A stretch of 64,000 nucleotides of DNA from Catellatospora methionotrophica (lineage in GTDB: Bacteria > Actinomycetota > Actinomycetes > Mycobacteriales > Micromonosporaceae), in the NCBI RefSeq assembly GCF_011297335.1, contig NZ_JAAOTJ010000012.1:1-64000 (forward strand), given 5' to 3'. The notes under the pieces were generated by a model. It was not told the DNA's origin. It worked only from the letters and a program-made list of their open reading frames with translations, and ran no database searches. Shown here piece by piece: positions 8,437-16,163 of this stretch. Numbering within the stretch: the stretch's first letter is position 1; the number at the start of each line of letters is the position of its first letter. The position numbers and the translations under genes were made by a program.

Positions 8437-8875
8437 TGACCAGGCGTGGTCGTGGCATCGGCTGCTCGTTGGCGACGCTGGTGCCGCAGTCGGTCAGGTC
8501 CTCGTCGCACGTCAGCTCGACAGCGTGCATGTCGATCAGGCAGACGTAGGTGAGGTTGCCCCGCAGGTATCCGCCACCGGAGCGGGTGCAGCTCTCTTCG
8601 AGGGGCAGCAGGTCACCGGCGGGACGGAAGCCGCAGCGTGTCTCCAGGCAGTCGAACTCGCCGTCGACCAGGCCGCAGCCGTAGCGGTACGGCGGTCGCG
8701 GGTCCTGGTGGAAGCCGCCCTGCAACTCCGCGCACACCGCGGCCAGAATCTTGGGTTCGATCCCCCCGGCAGGCGGGTCCTCACCGGCGACGGCCGCGCG
8801 GGGCGCGACGGCGACGACGGCGGCGACCAGCACCGCGACGGCTGACAGGCGCAGCATCCTGCTGAGGTGGGCCAC
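8423..8875 (-). CDS. Secreted cysteine-rich hypothetical protein
   Basis: 150 aa from a GTG start with AAGGAGAA upstream. A clear signal peptide (about residues 1-30, ending AAVAGED) precedes a short mature domain with eight cysteines (GCG, DCLE, RCG, SCTR, VCLI, TCDE, DCGT and one earlier), an even number suggesting four disulfides. I do not recognise the family. Its last codons overlap the 3' end of the convergent AfsR-type gene by 14 bp, so mRNAs of the two genes are partly antisense. Confidence 0.7.
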   Translation of the reverse strand: MAHLSRMLRLSAVAVLVAAVVAVAPRAAVAGEDPPAGGIEPKILAAVCAELQGGFHQDPRPPYRYGCGLVDGEFDCLETRCGFRPAGDLLPLEESCTRSGGGYLRGNLTYVCLIDMHAVELTCDEDLTDCGTSVANEQPMPRPRLVTKPA

Positions 8876-8962
8876 GATCGCTGTTCTCCTTCACACGGAA
8901 CGGATTTGCCCCACCCTGACACCCCGTCCTGAAACGGCGCTGATGCGCGTGCGCCGCCGCGG

Positions 8963-9694
8963 TCAGCGCAGGCGTTCCACGGTGACCGGGATCAGGCCCT
9001 GGCCGCGGGCTTCGGTGCGCAGGCGGCACAGTAGCGGGGCGAGAGTGTGCGCGGAGGTGTCGTCGGGGCGGTCGGTGGCCAGGTCGACGGCCCAGGCGAG
9101 GTCGACGCCGATGCGGCGCAGCGTCCAGGTCACCGTCTGCCCGTCCAGAGTGCGCCGGGTGCGCCCGGCTATCCGCTGCGCGGCGTCGTCGGAGCGGTCG
9201 AACGGCTGCATCCGCCACCCGCTGCGCAGCGCGGCCAGCCCGGGTTCGGCCAGCTCGCCCGCGAGCAGCACCCGGTAGATGCGACGGTCGGCGGTGGCCT
9301 GCGCGGGCACCAGGTTCAGCGGCGCGGCCGCGGGCAGGTCCAGCCGGTCCAGGAAGTGGCGGCGCAGCTGCGGTTCGGCGAGCAGGTCACCGCCGCCCAG
9401 CAGCCGGTACGCGGTCTGCGCGCCGGCCCGGCCGACGGGGGTGACCCTGGCCCGCAGCCGGGCGTCCTCGCGCAGGCCCCGGCTGAACGCGGCGGCGCTC
9501 CACCACGTGCCACCCGCCGTCCAACCCGCACTGTCCAGCGCGGACGTGGTGCCGTCGGCGCGCAGAACGAACTCCTCGACGACGATGCCCTCCGGTGGCA
9601 GGGCGCGCTCGCGGGCCCGGAGATTGGGAAACACCAGGTAGTAGTCGAGCTGTTCGGCGACATCGACGGCGGTGGGATGTCTGGCGCGGCTCAT
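8963..9694 (-). CDS. Conserved hypothetical protein
   Basis: 243 aa, soluble, no signal peptide or membrane segment, rich in Arg and Leu with normal third-position GC bias. Start ATG chosen at MSRARHPTAVDVAEQL. Segments such as LDYYLVFPNLRARERALPPE and RRIGVDLAWAVDLATD look like an ordered alpha/beta protein. I cannot assign a family or function. It is transcribed away from the GH12 gene, with a 291-bp divergent intergenic region between them. Confidence 0.6.
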   Translation of the reverse strand: MSRARHPTAVDVAEQLDYYLVFPNLRARERALPPEGIVVEEFVLRADGTTSALDSAGWTAGGTWWSAAAFSRGLREDARLRARVTPVGRAGAQTAYRLLGGGDLLAEPQLRRHFLDRLDLPAAAPLNLVPAQATADRRIYRVLLAGELAEPGLAALRSGWRMQPFDRSDDAAQRIAGRTRRTLDGQTVTWTLRRIGVDLAWAVDLATDRPDDTSAHTLAPLLCRLRTEARGQGLIPVTVERLR

Positions 9695-9832
9695 GGCTCG
9701 ATGGTGCCGCCGCACCCCGTCAGCAGACGGGTTGACACGCCGTGGGCGAAGTGTCGGATATCGATGATTGACCGGCGGGTCGGGGTCACGTCGGTCGATG
9801 CCGTCTTGCGGGCGCAGGTTGACCGCGCCGAC

Positions 9833-9867
9833 GGGAGCGCTTAAGTTTGTTAATACGATAAACTTAA
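9833..9867. promoter_or_regulatory. Candidate operator/promoter upstream of GH12 gene
   Basis: GGGAGCGC (9833-9840) matches half of the CebR cellulose-regulon operator TGGGAGCGCTCCCA known from Streptomyces. It abuts an AT-rich inverted repeat, TTAAGTTT (9841-9848) and AAACTTAA (9860-9867), which stands out in this GC-rich region. Position, about 120 bp before the GH12 start, fits control of that gene. The rest of the 9695-9985 interval shows nothing else I can name. Confidence 0.4.
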
Positions 9868-9985
9868 ATGCGTCGCCTCGGTAAGCCATCCCAGGTCGCA
9901 GCGGTCCGGGCCAAGGCCGCACGTGGTGCCAGCGCGCCGACCGGTCGGACATCCCGGCGACCGACTCCAGAAGGGTCAACCCGTC

Positions 9986-11143
9986 ATGCGCAGAGGCACC
10001 TCCGCCGCCGCGGCCGTCGCGGCGGCCGTCCTGACCGCCGTCGGCACCGGCGTCGTCACGGCACTCCCCTCGTACGCGGCCACCGGCTGCCGCGTCACGT
10101 ACACCGTCGCCAACCAGTGGCCGGGCGGCTTCGGCGCGTCCGTCGCCGTCACCAACCTCGGCGACCCGATCAGCAGCTGGACGCTCGTCTGGTCCTACGC
10201 GGGCGGCCAGCAGGTGACCCAGTACTGGAGCACCGCGCTGACCCAGAGCGGATCCCAGGTCACCGCCCGCAACGTGTCCTACAACGGCTCGCTGGCCACC
10301 GGCGCCAGCACCTCGTTCGGCTTCAACGGATCGTTCACCAGCAGCAACCCGGCACCGGCGAGCTTCACCCTCAACGGCGTCGCCTGCACCGGCGGCGTCT
10401 CCCACTCGCCGACCCCGACCCGGACGGCCGGGCCGTCCCCGTCGCCGTCGCGTTCGGTGACGCCGTCGCCGAGCAGCGGCACCCCGGGCGTGCCGTCCGA
10501 CGCGGTGTGGAGCGCGTCCGGCCAGTGGGACACCTGGGTCAACAACGGCTACACCGTGTACAACAACATCTGGGGCTCCGGGGCCGGTTCGCAGACGGTG
10601 TGGGCCCGCTCCGGCACCAACTGGGGAGTCATCGCCAACCATCCGCGCACGTCGGGCGTGAAGTCCTACCCGCACACGGTCAAGGGCTCGGTCAACCGCA
10701 CGGTCAGCTCGCTGTCGTCGATGACCAGCTCGTTCAACGTGAGCGTGCCCGGCAGTGGCGACTACTCCACGACATACGACATCTGGGCCAACAACTGGGC
10801 CTACGAGGTCATGCTGTGGCTGAACTGGAGCGGCGCGGTCGGGCCGATCGCGGACCAGTACGACGCCGACGGCGCGGTGCCCGCGTTCCGCAACGTCAGC
10901 CTGGGCGGGCACACCTGGAACATCTACCGGGGCTCCAACGGGGCCAACGCGGTGTTCTCGTTCCTGCGTACCAGCAACACCAACTCCGGCACCATCGACC
11001 TGCGCGCGATCATGAACTGGCTGCGCACCCAGGGCTGGTGGGGCGACGTGACCGTCGGCGAGGCCCAGTTCGGCTTCGAGATCAGCGGAACCGCCGGATC
11101 GTCGGCGTTCACGGACAACAGCTTCTCCATCGCGTGGAGCTGA
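9986..11143 (+). CDS. Secreted GH12 endoglucanase with N-terminal CBM2
   Basis: 385 aa. Signal peptide (about 1-31, ending SYAAT), a family 2 carbohydrate-binding module (32-135, cysteine-bounded, TNLGDPISSWTLVWSY), a Ser/Thr/Pro linker (about 138-170), then a GH12 beta-jelly-roll domain. GH12 signatures include VYNNIWG, YEVMLWLNW with the nucleophile Glu, and FGFEISG with the acid/base Glu. GH12 enzymes cut beta-1,4-glucan or xyloglucan. ATG 9986 has AGAAGGG 9 nt upstream and begins the signal peptide; longer frames do not. A strong hairpin follows the gene. Monocistronic. Confidence 0.93.
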   Translation: MRRGTSAAAAVAAAVLTAVGTGVVTALPSYAATGCRVTYTVANQWPGGFGASVAVTNLGDPISSWTLVWSYAGGQQVTQYWSTALTQSGSQVTARNVSYNGSLATGASTSFGFNGSFTSSNPAPASFTLNGVACTGGVSHSPTPTRTAGPSPSPSRSVTPSPSSGTPGVPSDAVWSASGQWDTWVNNGYTVYNNIWGSGAGSQTVWARSGTNWGVIANHPRTSGVKSYPHTVKGSVNRTVSSLSSMTSSFNVSVPGSGDYSTTYDIWANNWAYEVMLWLNWSGAVGPIADQYDADGAVPAFRNVSLGGHTWNIYRGSNGANAVFSFLRTSNTNSGTIDLRAIMNWLRTQGWWGDVTVGEAQFGFEISGTAGSSAFTDNSFSIAWS

Positions 11144-11152
11144 CGGCCTGAC

Positions 11153-11185
11153 GGGTGTCCGTCCGCTCCCACCGGACGGACACCC
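11153..11185 (+). terminator. Hairpin after GH12 gene
   Basis: Perfect 13-bp stem GGGTGTCCGTCCG / CGGACGGACACCC with a 7-nt loop, 10 bp after the GH12 stop. No T-run, as is common for actinobacterial terminators. Confidence 0.7.
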
Positions 11186-11233
11186 CCTCCGTCCTGGTGA
11201 GTACCCCGCCCTGCCTGGGTGCCGAGCCGCCGA

Positions 11234-11296
11234 TGATCGTCGTTTCTGGTCATGATCTGCGGTCACACGCCACTTTCTGACCCGAAACAGCGATCT
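11234..11296 (+). repeat. 63-bp palindromic repeat, copy 2
   Basis: Imperfect palindrome: TGATCGTCGTTTCTGGTCA pairs with TGACCCGAAACAGCGATCT at 15 of 19 positions. It aligns end to end with the reverse complements of copies 1 (49/63) and 3 (46/63), including the central GATCTGCGGT shared exactly with copy 3. Lies between the GH12 terminator and the next gene. Confidence 0.75.
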
Positions 11297-11405
11297 CCCC
11301 AGGCGCGCGGGCCACGCGGACGCGCCCGGCGGTGGTGGCGTCGGCGGAGCGTGAGACGGCTCGCACGGTCTTGTGGTCGGGGACGCACTTGGTGATGCTG
11401 GCCTG

Positions 11406-12035
11406 ATGCAACCGCCTTCCGGCCGTCGTGATCGGACCGCGCTGGTCATCGTCGGCGTCGTGCTGCTGGTCGTGGTCGTCCTCGTGGTCTGCCTGGTCGG
11501 CGGTGCGGCGGCGTACTTCGGGCTGCGCAGCGGGCCTGCCGTCGCCTCGCCGAGCGTGTCGCCGGTGGCGGCGGCCCCCTCGATCCCGCCGCCCCCGCCG
11601 CCGAGCGCGGCCCCGGCCGACTGCCTGATCGGCGACTGGCGCGAGACGTCGTACACGGTCAAGTGGGAGATCTACGGCAACCGGGTCCAGTTCACTGGCT
11701 CGGGAACGCTGATGCGCATCAAGGCCGACGGCACGATGAGCACCGTCGACAAGACGACCCGGCGCGGCGCGTACCAGGGCGACCGGTACGAGATGATCCA
11801 CAGCGGCACGACGTCGCTGCACTACGTGGCCGACGACAAGACGATCAACTACAGCAGTCCCGTCACCACCGGCACGACCGTCCTGAAGGTCAACGGCCGC
11901 CAGCGCGCCAGCCAGAGGCTCGAAGCCACGATCACACCCGAGACCTACCACTGCAAGGGCGACGAGCTGCGCCTGTTCGGCGCGGCCTACTCCAGCGAGT
12001 GGCAGCGCATCCTCCCACCGGGCGAGCCTGTCTAG
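11406..12035 (+). CDS. Membrane-anchored lipocalin-like hypothetical protein
   Basis: 209 aa. A short positively charged N-terminus and one membrane segment (about 12-36) are followed by a Pro/Ser-rich spacer (about 43-68). The extracellular domain of about 135 aa starts CLIGDWRETSY and alternates short beta strands, like a lipocalin-type barrel; it has two cysteines (CLIGD and YHCKG) that may pair. Start is uncertain: ATG 11406 is used, but an in-frame GTG at 11373 would add 11 residues. Function unknown. It is convergent with the TetR gene, whose end overlaps by 4 bp. Confidence 0.65.
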   Translation: MQPPSGRRDRTALVIVGVVLLVVVVLVVCLVGGAAAYFGLRSGPAVASPSVSPVAAAPSIPPPPPPSAAPADCLIGDWRETSYTVKWEIYGNRVQFTGSGTLMRIKADGTMSTVDKTTRRGAYQGDRYEMIHSGTTSLHYVADDKTINYSSPVTTGTTVLKVNGRQRASQRLEATITPETYHCKGDELRLFGAAYSSEWQRILPPGEPV

Positions 12036-12622
12036 GCTGTGGCCGACGAGGTCTCCCAGGTGCGGATGAGGTCGCCGACGCGGCGCAGGGCGGTGCGTAC
12101 GCGCTGGGTCCAGCCGTCGTCGCCGAGCAGGATCATCGCCTCGCCGCCGAGGAACGAGGTGCCGACCAGGACGGCGATGTCGGCGGCGGTGAACGGGCCG
12201 AGGGAGCCGATCCGGGTCTCGGCCTCGCGGGCGACCTCTTCGAGCAGGGTCAGCCAGCCCTGCAGCATGGCGAGCACCGCCTGCGCCACCTTGGCGTCGG
12301 ACCAGCCCGCGGCGATCATCTCCTGCAGCACGCGTACGTAGCCCGAGGCCAGGTCGTCGTCGAGGAAGTCGCAGGCCTGCTCGTAGCGCCGCCACAGGGG
12401 TTCGGAGGCGGCGTACATCTGCCGCTGCCGGTCGACCAGCCGCGCGTTCTCGTGGTCGAGCAGGGCCAGGACCATGCCCTGCCTGCCGCCGAAGTGGTAG
12501 TGGATCTGGCTGAGGGAGACGCCGGCCTGGTCGGCCACCTTGCGGGTGGACAGGTTCGCGTAGCCCTCGGCGAGCAGACATGACCGGGCCGATTCCATGA
12601 TCTTCAACGATGCGCTGGTCAA
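12032..12622 (-). CDS. TetR/AcrR-family repressor
   Basis: 196 aa. N-terminal TetR helix-turn-helix, STRKVADQAGVSLSQIHYHFGGRQGMVLALLDHE (about residues 25-58), then an all-helical ligand-binding domain. Start taken as TTG 12622, which keeps the full first helix; ATG 12598 is an alternative. It is divergent from a membrane methyltransferase-like gene, and two identical 18-bp palindromes fill the 82-bp gap. The obvious model is autorepression plus repression of the divergent operon until an unknown ligand binds. Confidence 0.88.
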   Translation of the reverse strand: MTSASLKIMESARSCLLAEGYANLSTRKVADQAGVSLSQIHYHFGGRQGMVLALLDHENARLVDRQRQMYAASEPLWRRYEQACDFLDDDLASGYVRVLQEMIAAGWSDAKVAQAVLAMLQGWLTLLEEVAREAETRIGSLGPFTAADIAVLVGTSFLGGEAMILLGDDGWTQRVRTALRRVGDLIRTWETSSATA

Positions 12623-12635
12623 TCGATACCCCTTG

Positions 12636-12653
12636 TTCGGTCGGTCGACCGAA
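12636..12653. promoter_or_regulatory. TetR operator, site 1
   Basis: TTCGGTCGGTCGACCGAA, containing the 12-bp perfect palindrome TCGGTCGACCGA. Sits 14 bp from the regulator start codon. Identical to site 2. Confidence 0.75.
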
Positions 12654-12670
12654 TGTTAGCGTACCGCAGA

Positions 12671-12688
12671 TTCGGTCGGTCGACCGAA
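12671..12688. promoter_or_regulatory. TetR operator, site 2
   Basis: Second exact copy of the 18-bp site, 35 bp (about three helical turns) from site 1 and just before the ribosome site of the 12705 gene. Same-face spacing suggests cooperative binding. Confidence 0.75.
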
Positions 12689-12704
12689 CGAAGGGGAGGA
12701 TCCC

Positions 12705-13457
12705 ATGCTCCGGCGGATTCTGGCAGTCGGCTACGGCGTGCTCGCCTATGCCGCGTTTCTCGCCGCGATCGTGTACACGATCGGTTTCCTGGCGAACTTC
12801 GCCGTGCCCAAGGGCGTCGACGACGGTGTCACCGGCACCGTCTGGCTCGCGGTGGCGATCGACGCCGGGCTGCTGGGCCTCTTCGCCGTGCAGCACAGCG
12901 TGATGGCGCGGCCGTGGTTCAAGCGGTGGTGGACCCGCTTCGTGCCCGCGGCGGTCGAGCGCAGCACGTTCGTGCTGCTGTCCAGTCTGGCCGTCGGTTT
13001 GCTGCTGTGGCAGTGGCGGCCGCTGACCGCGCAGATGTGGTCGGTCGAGGCGATGTGGCTGCGGACGCTGCTGTGGACGGTGTGCGGGCTCGGCTGGGGG
13101 CTGCTCGTGCTGAGCACGTTCGTCATCGGGCACTTCGACCTGTTCGGGCTGCGCCAGGTGCTGGCCCGCGCCCGCGACACCGCGTACGCCGAGCCCGGTT
13201 TCCGGCAGCCGCTGCTCTACCGGATCGTCCGCCACCCGATCATGGTCGGCTTCATCGTCGCGTTCTGGGCGACCCCGGACATGACCGCCGGGCACCTGCT
13301 GTTCGCGGCGGCCGGGACGGGATACATCCTGATCGGGGTGCGGTTCGAGGAGCATGACCTGCGTAGGAGCCTGGGGGAGCCGTACGAGCGCTATGCCCGG
13401 CAGGTGCCGGGGTTCATCCCGCGGGTGCGCGCGGCCGCGGAGCGGGCGGAGGTCTGA
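12705..13457 (+). CDS. Membrane methyltransferase-like protein of the MddA/NnrU/ICMT group
   Basis: 250 aa with five or six membrane segments. The C-terminus carries the group signature LLYRIVRHPIMVGFIVAFWATP ... YILIGVRFEEHDLRRSLGEPYERYARQVPGFIP, in which the HP and EE-x-D-L residues bind S-adenosylmethionine in relatives such as methanethiol S-methyltransferase (MddA) and isoprenylcysteine carboxyl methyltransferase. Probable role: methylation of a thiol or lipophilic substrate in the membrane. Strong ribosome site AGGGGAGGA. It is under the twin TetR operators and lies 2 bp before the fusion gene, so the two are almost surely co-transcribed. Confidence 0.75.
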   Translation: MLRRILAVGYGVLAYAAFLAAIVYTIGFLANFAVPKGVDDGVTGTVWLAVAIDAGLLGLFAVQHSVMARPWFKRWWTRFVPAAVERSTFVLLSSLAVGLLLWQWRPLTAQMWSVEAMWLRTLLWTVCGLGWGLLVLSTFVIGHFDLFGLRQVLARARDTAYAEPGFRQPLLYRIVRHPIMVGFIVAFWATPDMTAGHLLFAAAGTGYILIGVRFEEHDLRRSLGEPYERYARQVPGFIPRVRAAAERAEV

Positions 13458-13459
13458 GG

Positions 13460-15607
13460 ATGCGGGCCCGGGAGGCGGACGCGGACGGGTTCGTCGAGCA
13501 CGACGGGGTGCGGATCCACTACGAGGTGTACGGCGACGGCGAGGTCACCCTGCTGCTCATGCCGACCTGGACCGTCATCGACAAACGGTTCTGGAAGGCG
13601 CAGGTGCCCTACCTGTCCCGCCACCACCGGGTCGTGGTCTACGACGGACCCGGCAACGGCCGCTCCGACCGCCCGCTCGATCCGGCCGCCTACGGGCAGG
13701 ACCCTCAGGTGGCGTACGCCCTGAAGGTCCTCGACGCCACCGGGACCGCCCGTGCGGTCCCGGTGGCGCTGTCCATGGCCGCGAACTGGGCCCTCGGGCT
13801 CGCCGCCGAGCATCCCGACCGCGTCCACGGCACCGTCCTGATCGGCCCGACGGTGCCGATCGCGAGCCCGCCCGACTCGCCCCGAGCCGCCTTCAACAGG
13901 GTCGACGGACCTGCCCCGGCGATCGCCCCGTCCCGGGTGCCGGTGCTCGGCGAGGACCCGGCCGAGGGCTGGCTCAAGTACAACCGCGAGTACTGGAAGC
14001 AGGACTACGACGACTTCCTGTGGTTCTTCTTCGGCCAGTGCTTCCCGGAACCGCACTCCACCAAGCAGATCGAGGACGCCGTCGGCTGGGGCAGGCAGAC
14101 CGCGCCGGAGGTGCTGATCGCCAAGAGCCACGTGCCCTGGCCGGACAACCGCACCCTCACCGGCTGGTGCGAGCGCATCAAGAGCCCGCTGCTGCTGATC
14201 CACGGCGACGACGACCGGATCAGCCCGGTGCACCGCAGCCGGGTGTTGGCCGAACTGACCGGCGCCGAGCTGGTGACCGTTGCGGGCGCGGGCCACATTC
14301 CGCTGGCCCGCGACCCGGTGCAGGTCAACCTGCTGCTGCACCGGTTCGCGTCGCGGTTTAGGGTCCCGGCGTCGCAGCGGCGGACCTGGTCGCGGTTCGG
14401 GCACCGGCGCAAACGGGTGCTGTATCTCAGCTCGCCGATCGGGCTGGGCCACGCCCGCCGTGACGTGGCCATCGCCGAGCAGCTGCGGCTGCGCCACCCG
14501 GACGTGCGGATCGACTGGCTCGCCCAGCATCCGGTGACGCGGGTGCTGGAGCAGGCCGGGGAGCGGGTGCATCCGGCGAGCCGGTGGCTGGCCAACGAGT
14601 CCGCGCACATCGAGAGCGAGGCGGGCGAGCACGACCTGCACTGCTTCGAGGCGCTGCGGCGGATGGACGAGGTGCTGGTCGCGAACTTCATGGTGTTCCA
14701 CGACGTGGTCCGCGAGACCGACTACGACCTGGTGGTCGGGGACGAGGCATGGGACGTCGACCATTTCCTGCACGAGAACCCGGAGCTGAAGCGGTTCGCG
14801 TACGCGTGGTTCACCGACTTCGTCGGGTTTCTGCCGATGCCCGACGGCGGGCCGCGCGAGGCCATGGTGGCGGCGGACTACAACGCGGAGATGATCGAGC
14901 ACATCGCGCGGTATCCGAGGATCAGGGACCGGGCCGTGTTCGTGGGCGACCCCGACGACGTCGTCGACGAGCGGTTCGGCCCGGATCTGCCGATGATCCG
15001 GGAATGGACGCGCGAGCACTACGACTTCGCCGGCTACGTCACCGGGTTCGATCCGGGCACGGTCGCCGATCGGGCGGCGCTGCGTGCCGAGCTCGGTTAC
15101 CGGCCCGACGAGCGGGTGTGCGTGGTCACCGTCGGCGGGTCCGGGGTGGGCCACCACCTCCTGCGCCGGGTCGCCGACGCCCATCGCGAGGCGGCCAGGC
15201 TGGTGCCGGGGCTGCGGATGCTGGTGGTCACCGGCCCGCGCATCGACCCGTCGGCGGTCGCGGCCGCCGACGGGCTCGACGTGCGGGCGTACGTGCCGGA
15301 TCTGCACCGGCACCTGGCAGCGAGTGACCTGGCGGTCGTCCAGGGCGGACTCACCACGTGCATGGAACTGACCGCCGCCCGCCGCCCGTTCATCTACGTG
15401 CCGCTGCGGCACCACTTCGAGCAGAACTTCCATGTGGCGCACCGGCTGCGGCGTCACGGGGCCGGGCTGCGGCTCGACTACGACGACCTGACGCCGGAGA
15501 CCCTCGCCCACGCGATCGCCGCCGAGATCGGACGGGAGGTCGACTACCGGCCGGTGCACGGCGACGGCGCGGCCCGCGCCGCGGGCATGCTGGCGGAGCT
15601 GCTGTGA
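13460..15607 (+). CDS. Alpha/beta hydrolase fused to GT1-like glycosyltransferase
   Basis: 715 aa, two enzymes in one chain. Residues 15-300 form an alpha/beta hydrolase: oxyanion loop region, nucleophile at about Ser105 (VPVALSMAANW), acid in LLIHGDDDRI near 250, and His279 in GAGHIPLARDP. The nucleophile elbow is A-L-S-M-A rather than G-x-S-x-G. Residues 317-715 resemble UDP-glycosyltransferase/MurG-type folds: VLYLSSPIGLGHARRD at the N-terminal loop, VCVVTVGGSGVGHHLLRR, and the donor-binding stretch LAASDLAVVQGGLTTCMELTAARRPFIYVPL. No signal peptide. With the upstream methyltransferase and the TetR regulator it suggests tailoring or detoxification of a small hydrophobic compound; substrate unknown. 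Confidence 0.8.
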   Translation: MRAREADADGFVEHDGVRIHYEVYGDGEVTLLLMPTWTVIDKRFWKAQVPYLSRHHRVVVYDGPGNGRSDRPLDPAAYGQDPQVAYALKVLDATGTARAVPVALSMAANWALGLAAEHPDRVHGTVLIGPTVPIASPPDSPRAAFNRVDGPAPAIAPSRVPVLGEDPAEGWLKYNREYWKQDYDDFLWFFFGQCFPEPHSTKQIEDAVGWGRQTAPEVLIAKSHVPWPDNRTLTGWCERIKSPLLLIHGDDDRISPVHRSRVLAELTGAELVTVAGAGHIPLARDPVQVNLLLHRFASRFRVPASQRRTWSRFGHRRKRVLYLSSPIGLGHARRDVAIAEQLRLRHPDVRIDWLAQHPVTRVLEQAGERVHPASRWLANESAHIESEAGEHDLHCFEALRRMDEVLVANFMVFHDVVRETDYDLVVGDEAWDVDHFLHENPELKRFAYAWFTDFVGFLPMPDGGPREAMVAADYNAEMIEHIARYPRIRDRAVFVGDPDDVVDERFGPDLPMIREWTREHYDFAGYVTGFDPGTVADRAALRAELGYRPDERVCVVTVGGSGVGHHLLRRVADAHREAARLVPGLRMLVVTGPRIDPSAVAAADGLDVRAYVPDLHRHLAASDLAVVQGGLTTCMELTAARRPFIYVPLRHHFEQNFHVAHRLRRHGAGLRLDYDDLTPETLAHAIAAEIGREVDYRPVHGDGAARAAGMLAELL

Positions 15608-15611
15608 GGAC

Positions 15612-16085
15612 TCAGTCCAGGGGTCCGTCGCCAGGTCCGTCGGGGTCGTCGACGACGTGCATCGCGGCCTCCTCGGCGCTCGCGCCGCCGCCGTCGATGC
15701 CCACGTCCCACGCGACCGAGTCGGCCTGCTCGTCCTCGCCGAAACCCTGGTCGTCGGCGACCAGGCGGCCCGCGCGGGGCTCGCGCTCGTAGCCGCGCCG
15801 GATCAGCTCGTCCTCGTCGGGGTCGGCGGTCTCCGCGTACGGGTCGATGTCGGGCTCCTCCTCGGCGAGGTGCTGCTCCAGCGACTCCCCGGCCAGGGCC
15901 TCCGCCGCCGTGGTGCCGAAGCGGTTGGCCCCGGACCAGTGGTCGGCGGCCACCACGCCCGTGTCGAGCGGATCGGCGACCCGGTCGTCGTCGAGGGTGT
16001 CCGAGGCGTCCAGCACGCCCTCGTCCTCGATGGCGTCCCACTGCTCGATGCCGTCGATGTCGTCCTGCCCGCTGTCCTGGCTCAT
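15612..16085 (-). CDS. DUF5709-family acidic protein
   Basis: 157 aa, very acidic (Asp/Glu-rich), no membrane segment. It has the conserved run DDRVADPLDTGVVAADHW, then LAGESLEQHLAEEEPDIDP and YEREPRAGRLVADDQG, typical of the actinobacterial DUF5709 family. Function is not known. Start MSQDSGQ has GGAGGAG immediately upstream; the frame extends further but without support. Convergent with the fusion gene, 4 bp between stop codons. Confidence 0.8.
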   Translation of the reverse strand: MSQDSGQDDIDGIEQWDAIEDEGVLDASDTLDDDRVADPLDTGVVAADHWSGANRFGTTAAEALAGESLEQHLAEEEPDIDPYAETADPDEDELIRRGYEREPRAGRLVADDQGFGEDEQADSVAWDVGIDGGGASAEEAAMHVVDDPDGPGDGPLD

Positions 16086-16163
16086 GGCTCCTCCCGGCTC
16101 CACTCGGTGCGGCCGGTCAAAGGCCAGCATAACCCGGCGCATACCCGCAATAAGGGCTCGTAT

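Noticed and set aside
8871-8890. GATCGCTGTT resembling one arm of the 63-bp repeat
   Set aside because: Only 10 bases match, no second arm, and it is the ribosome-site region of the secreted protein gene.
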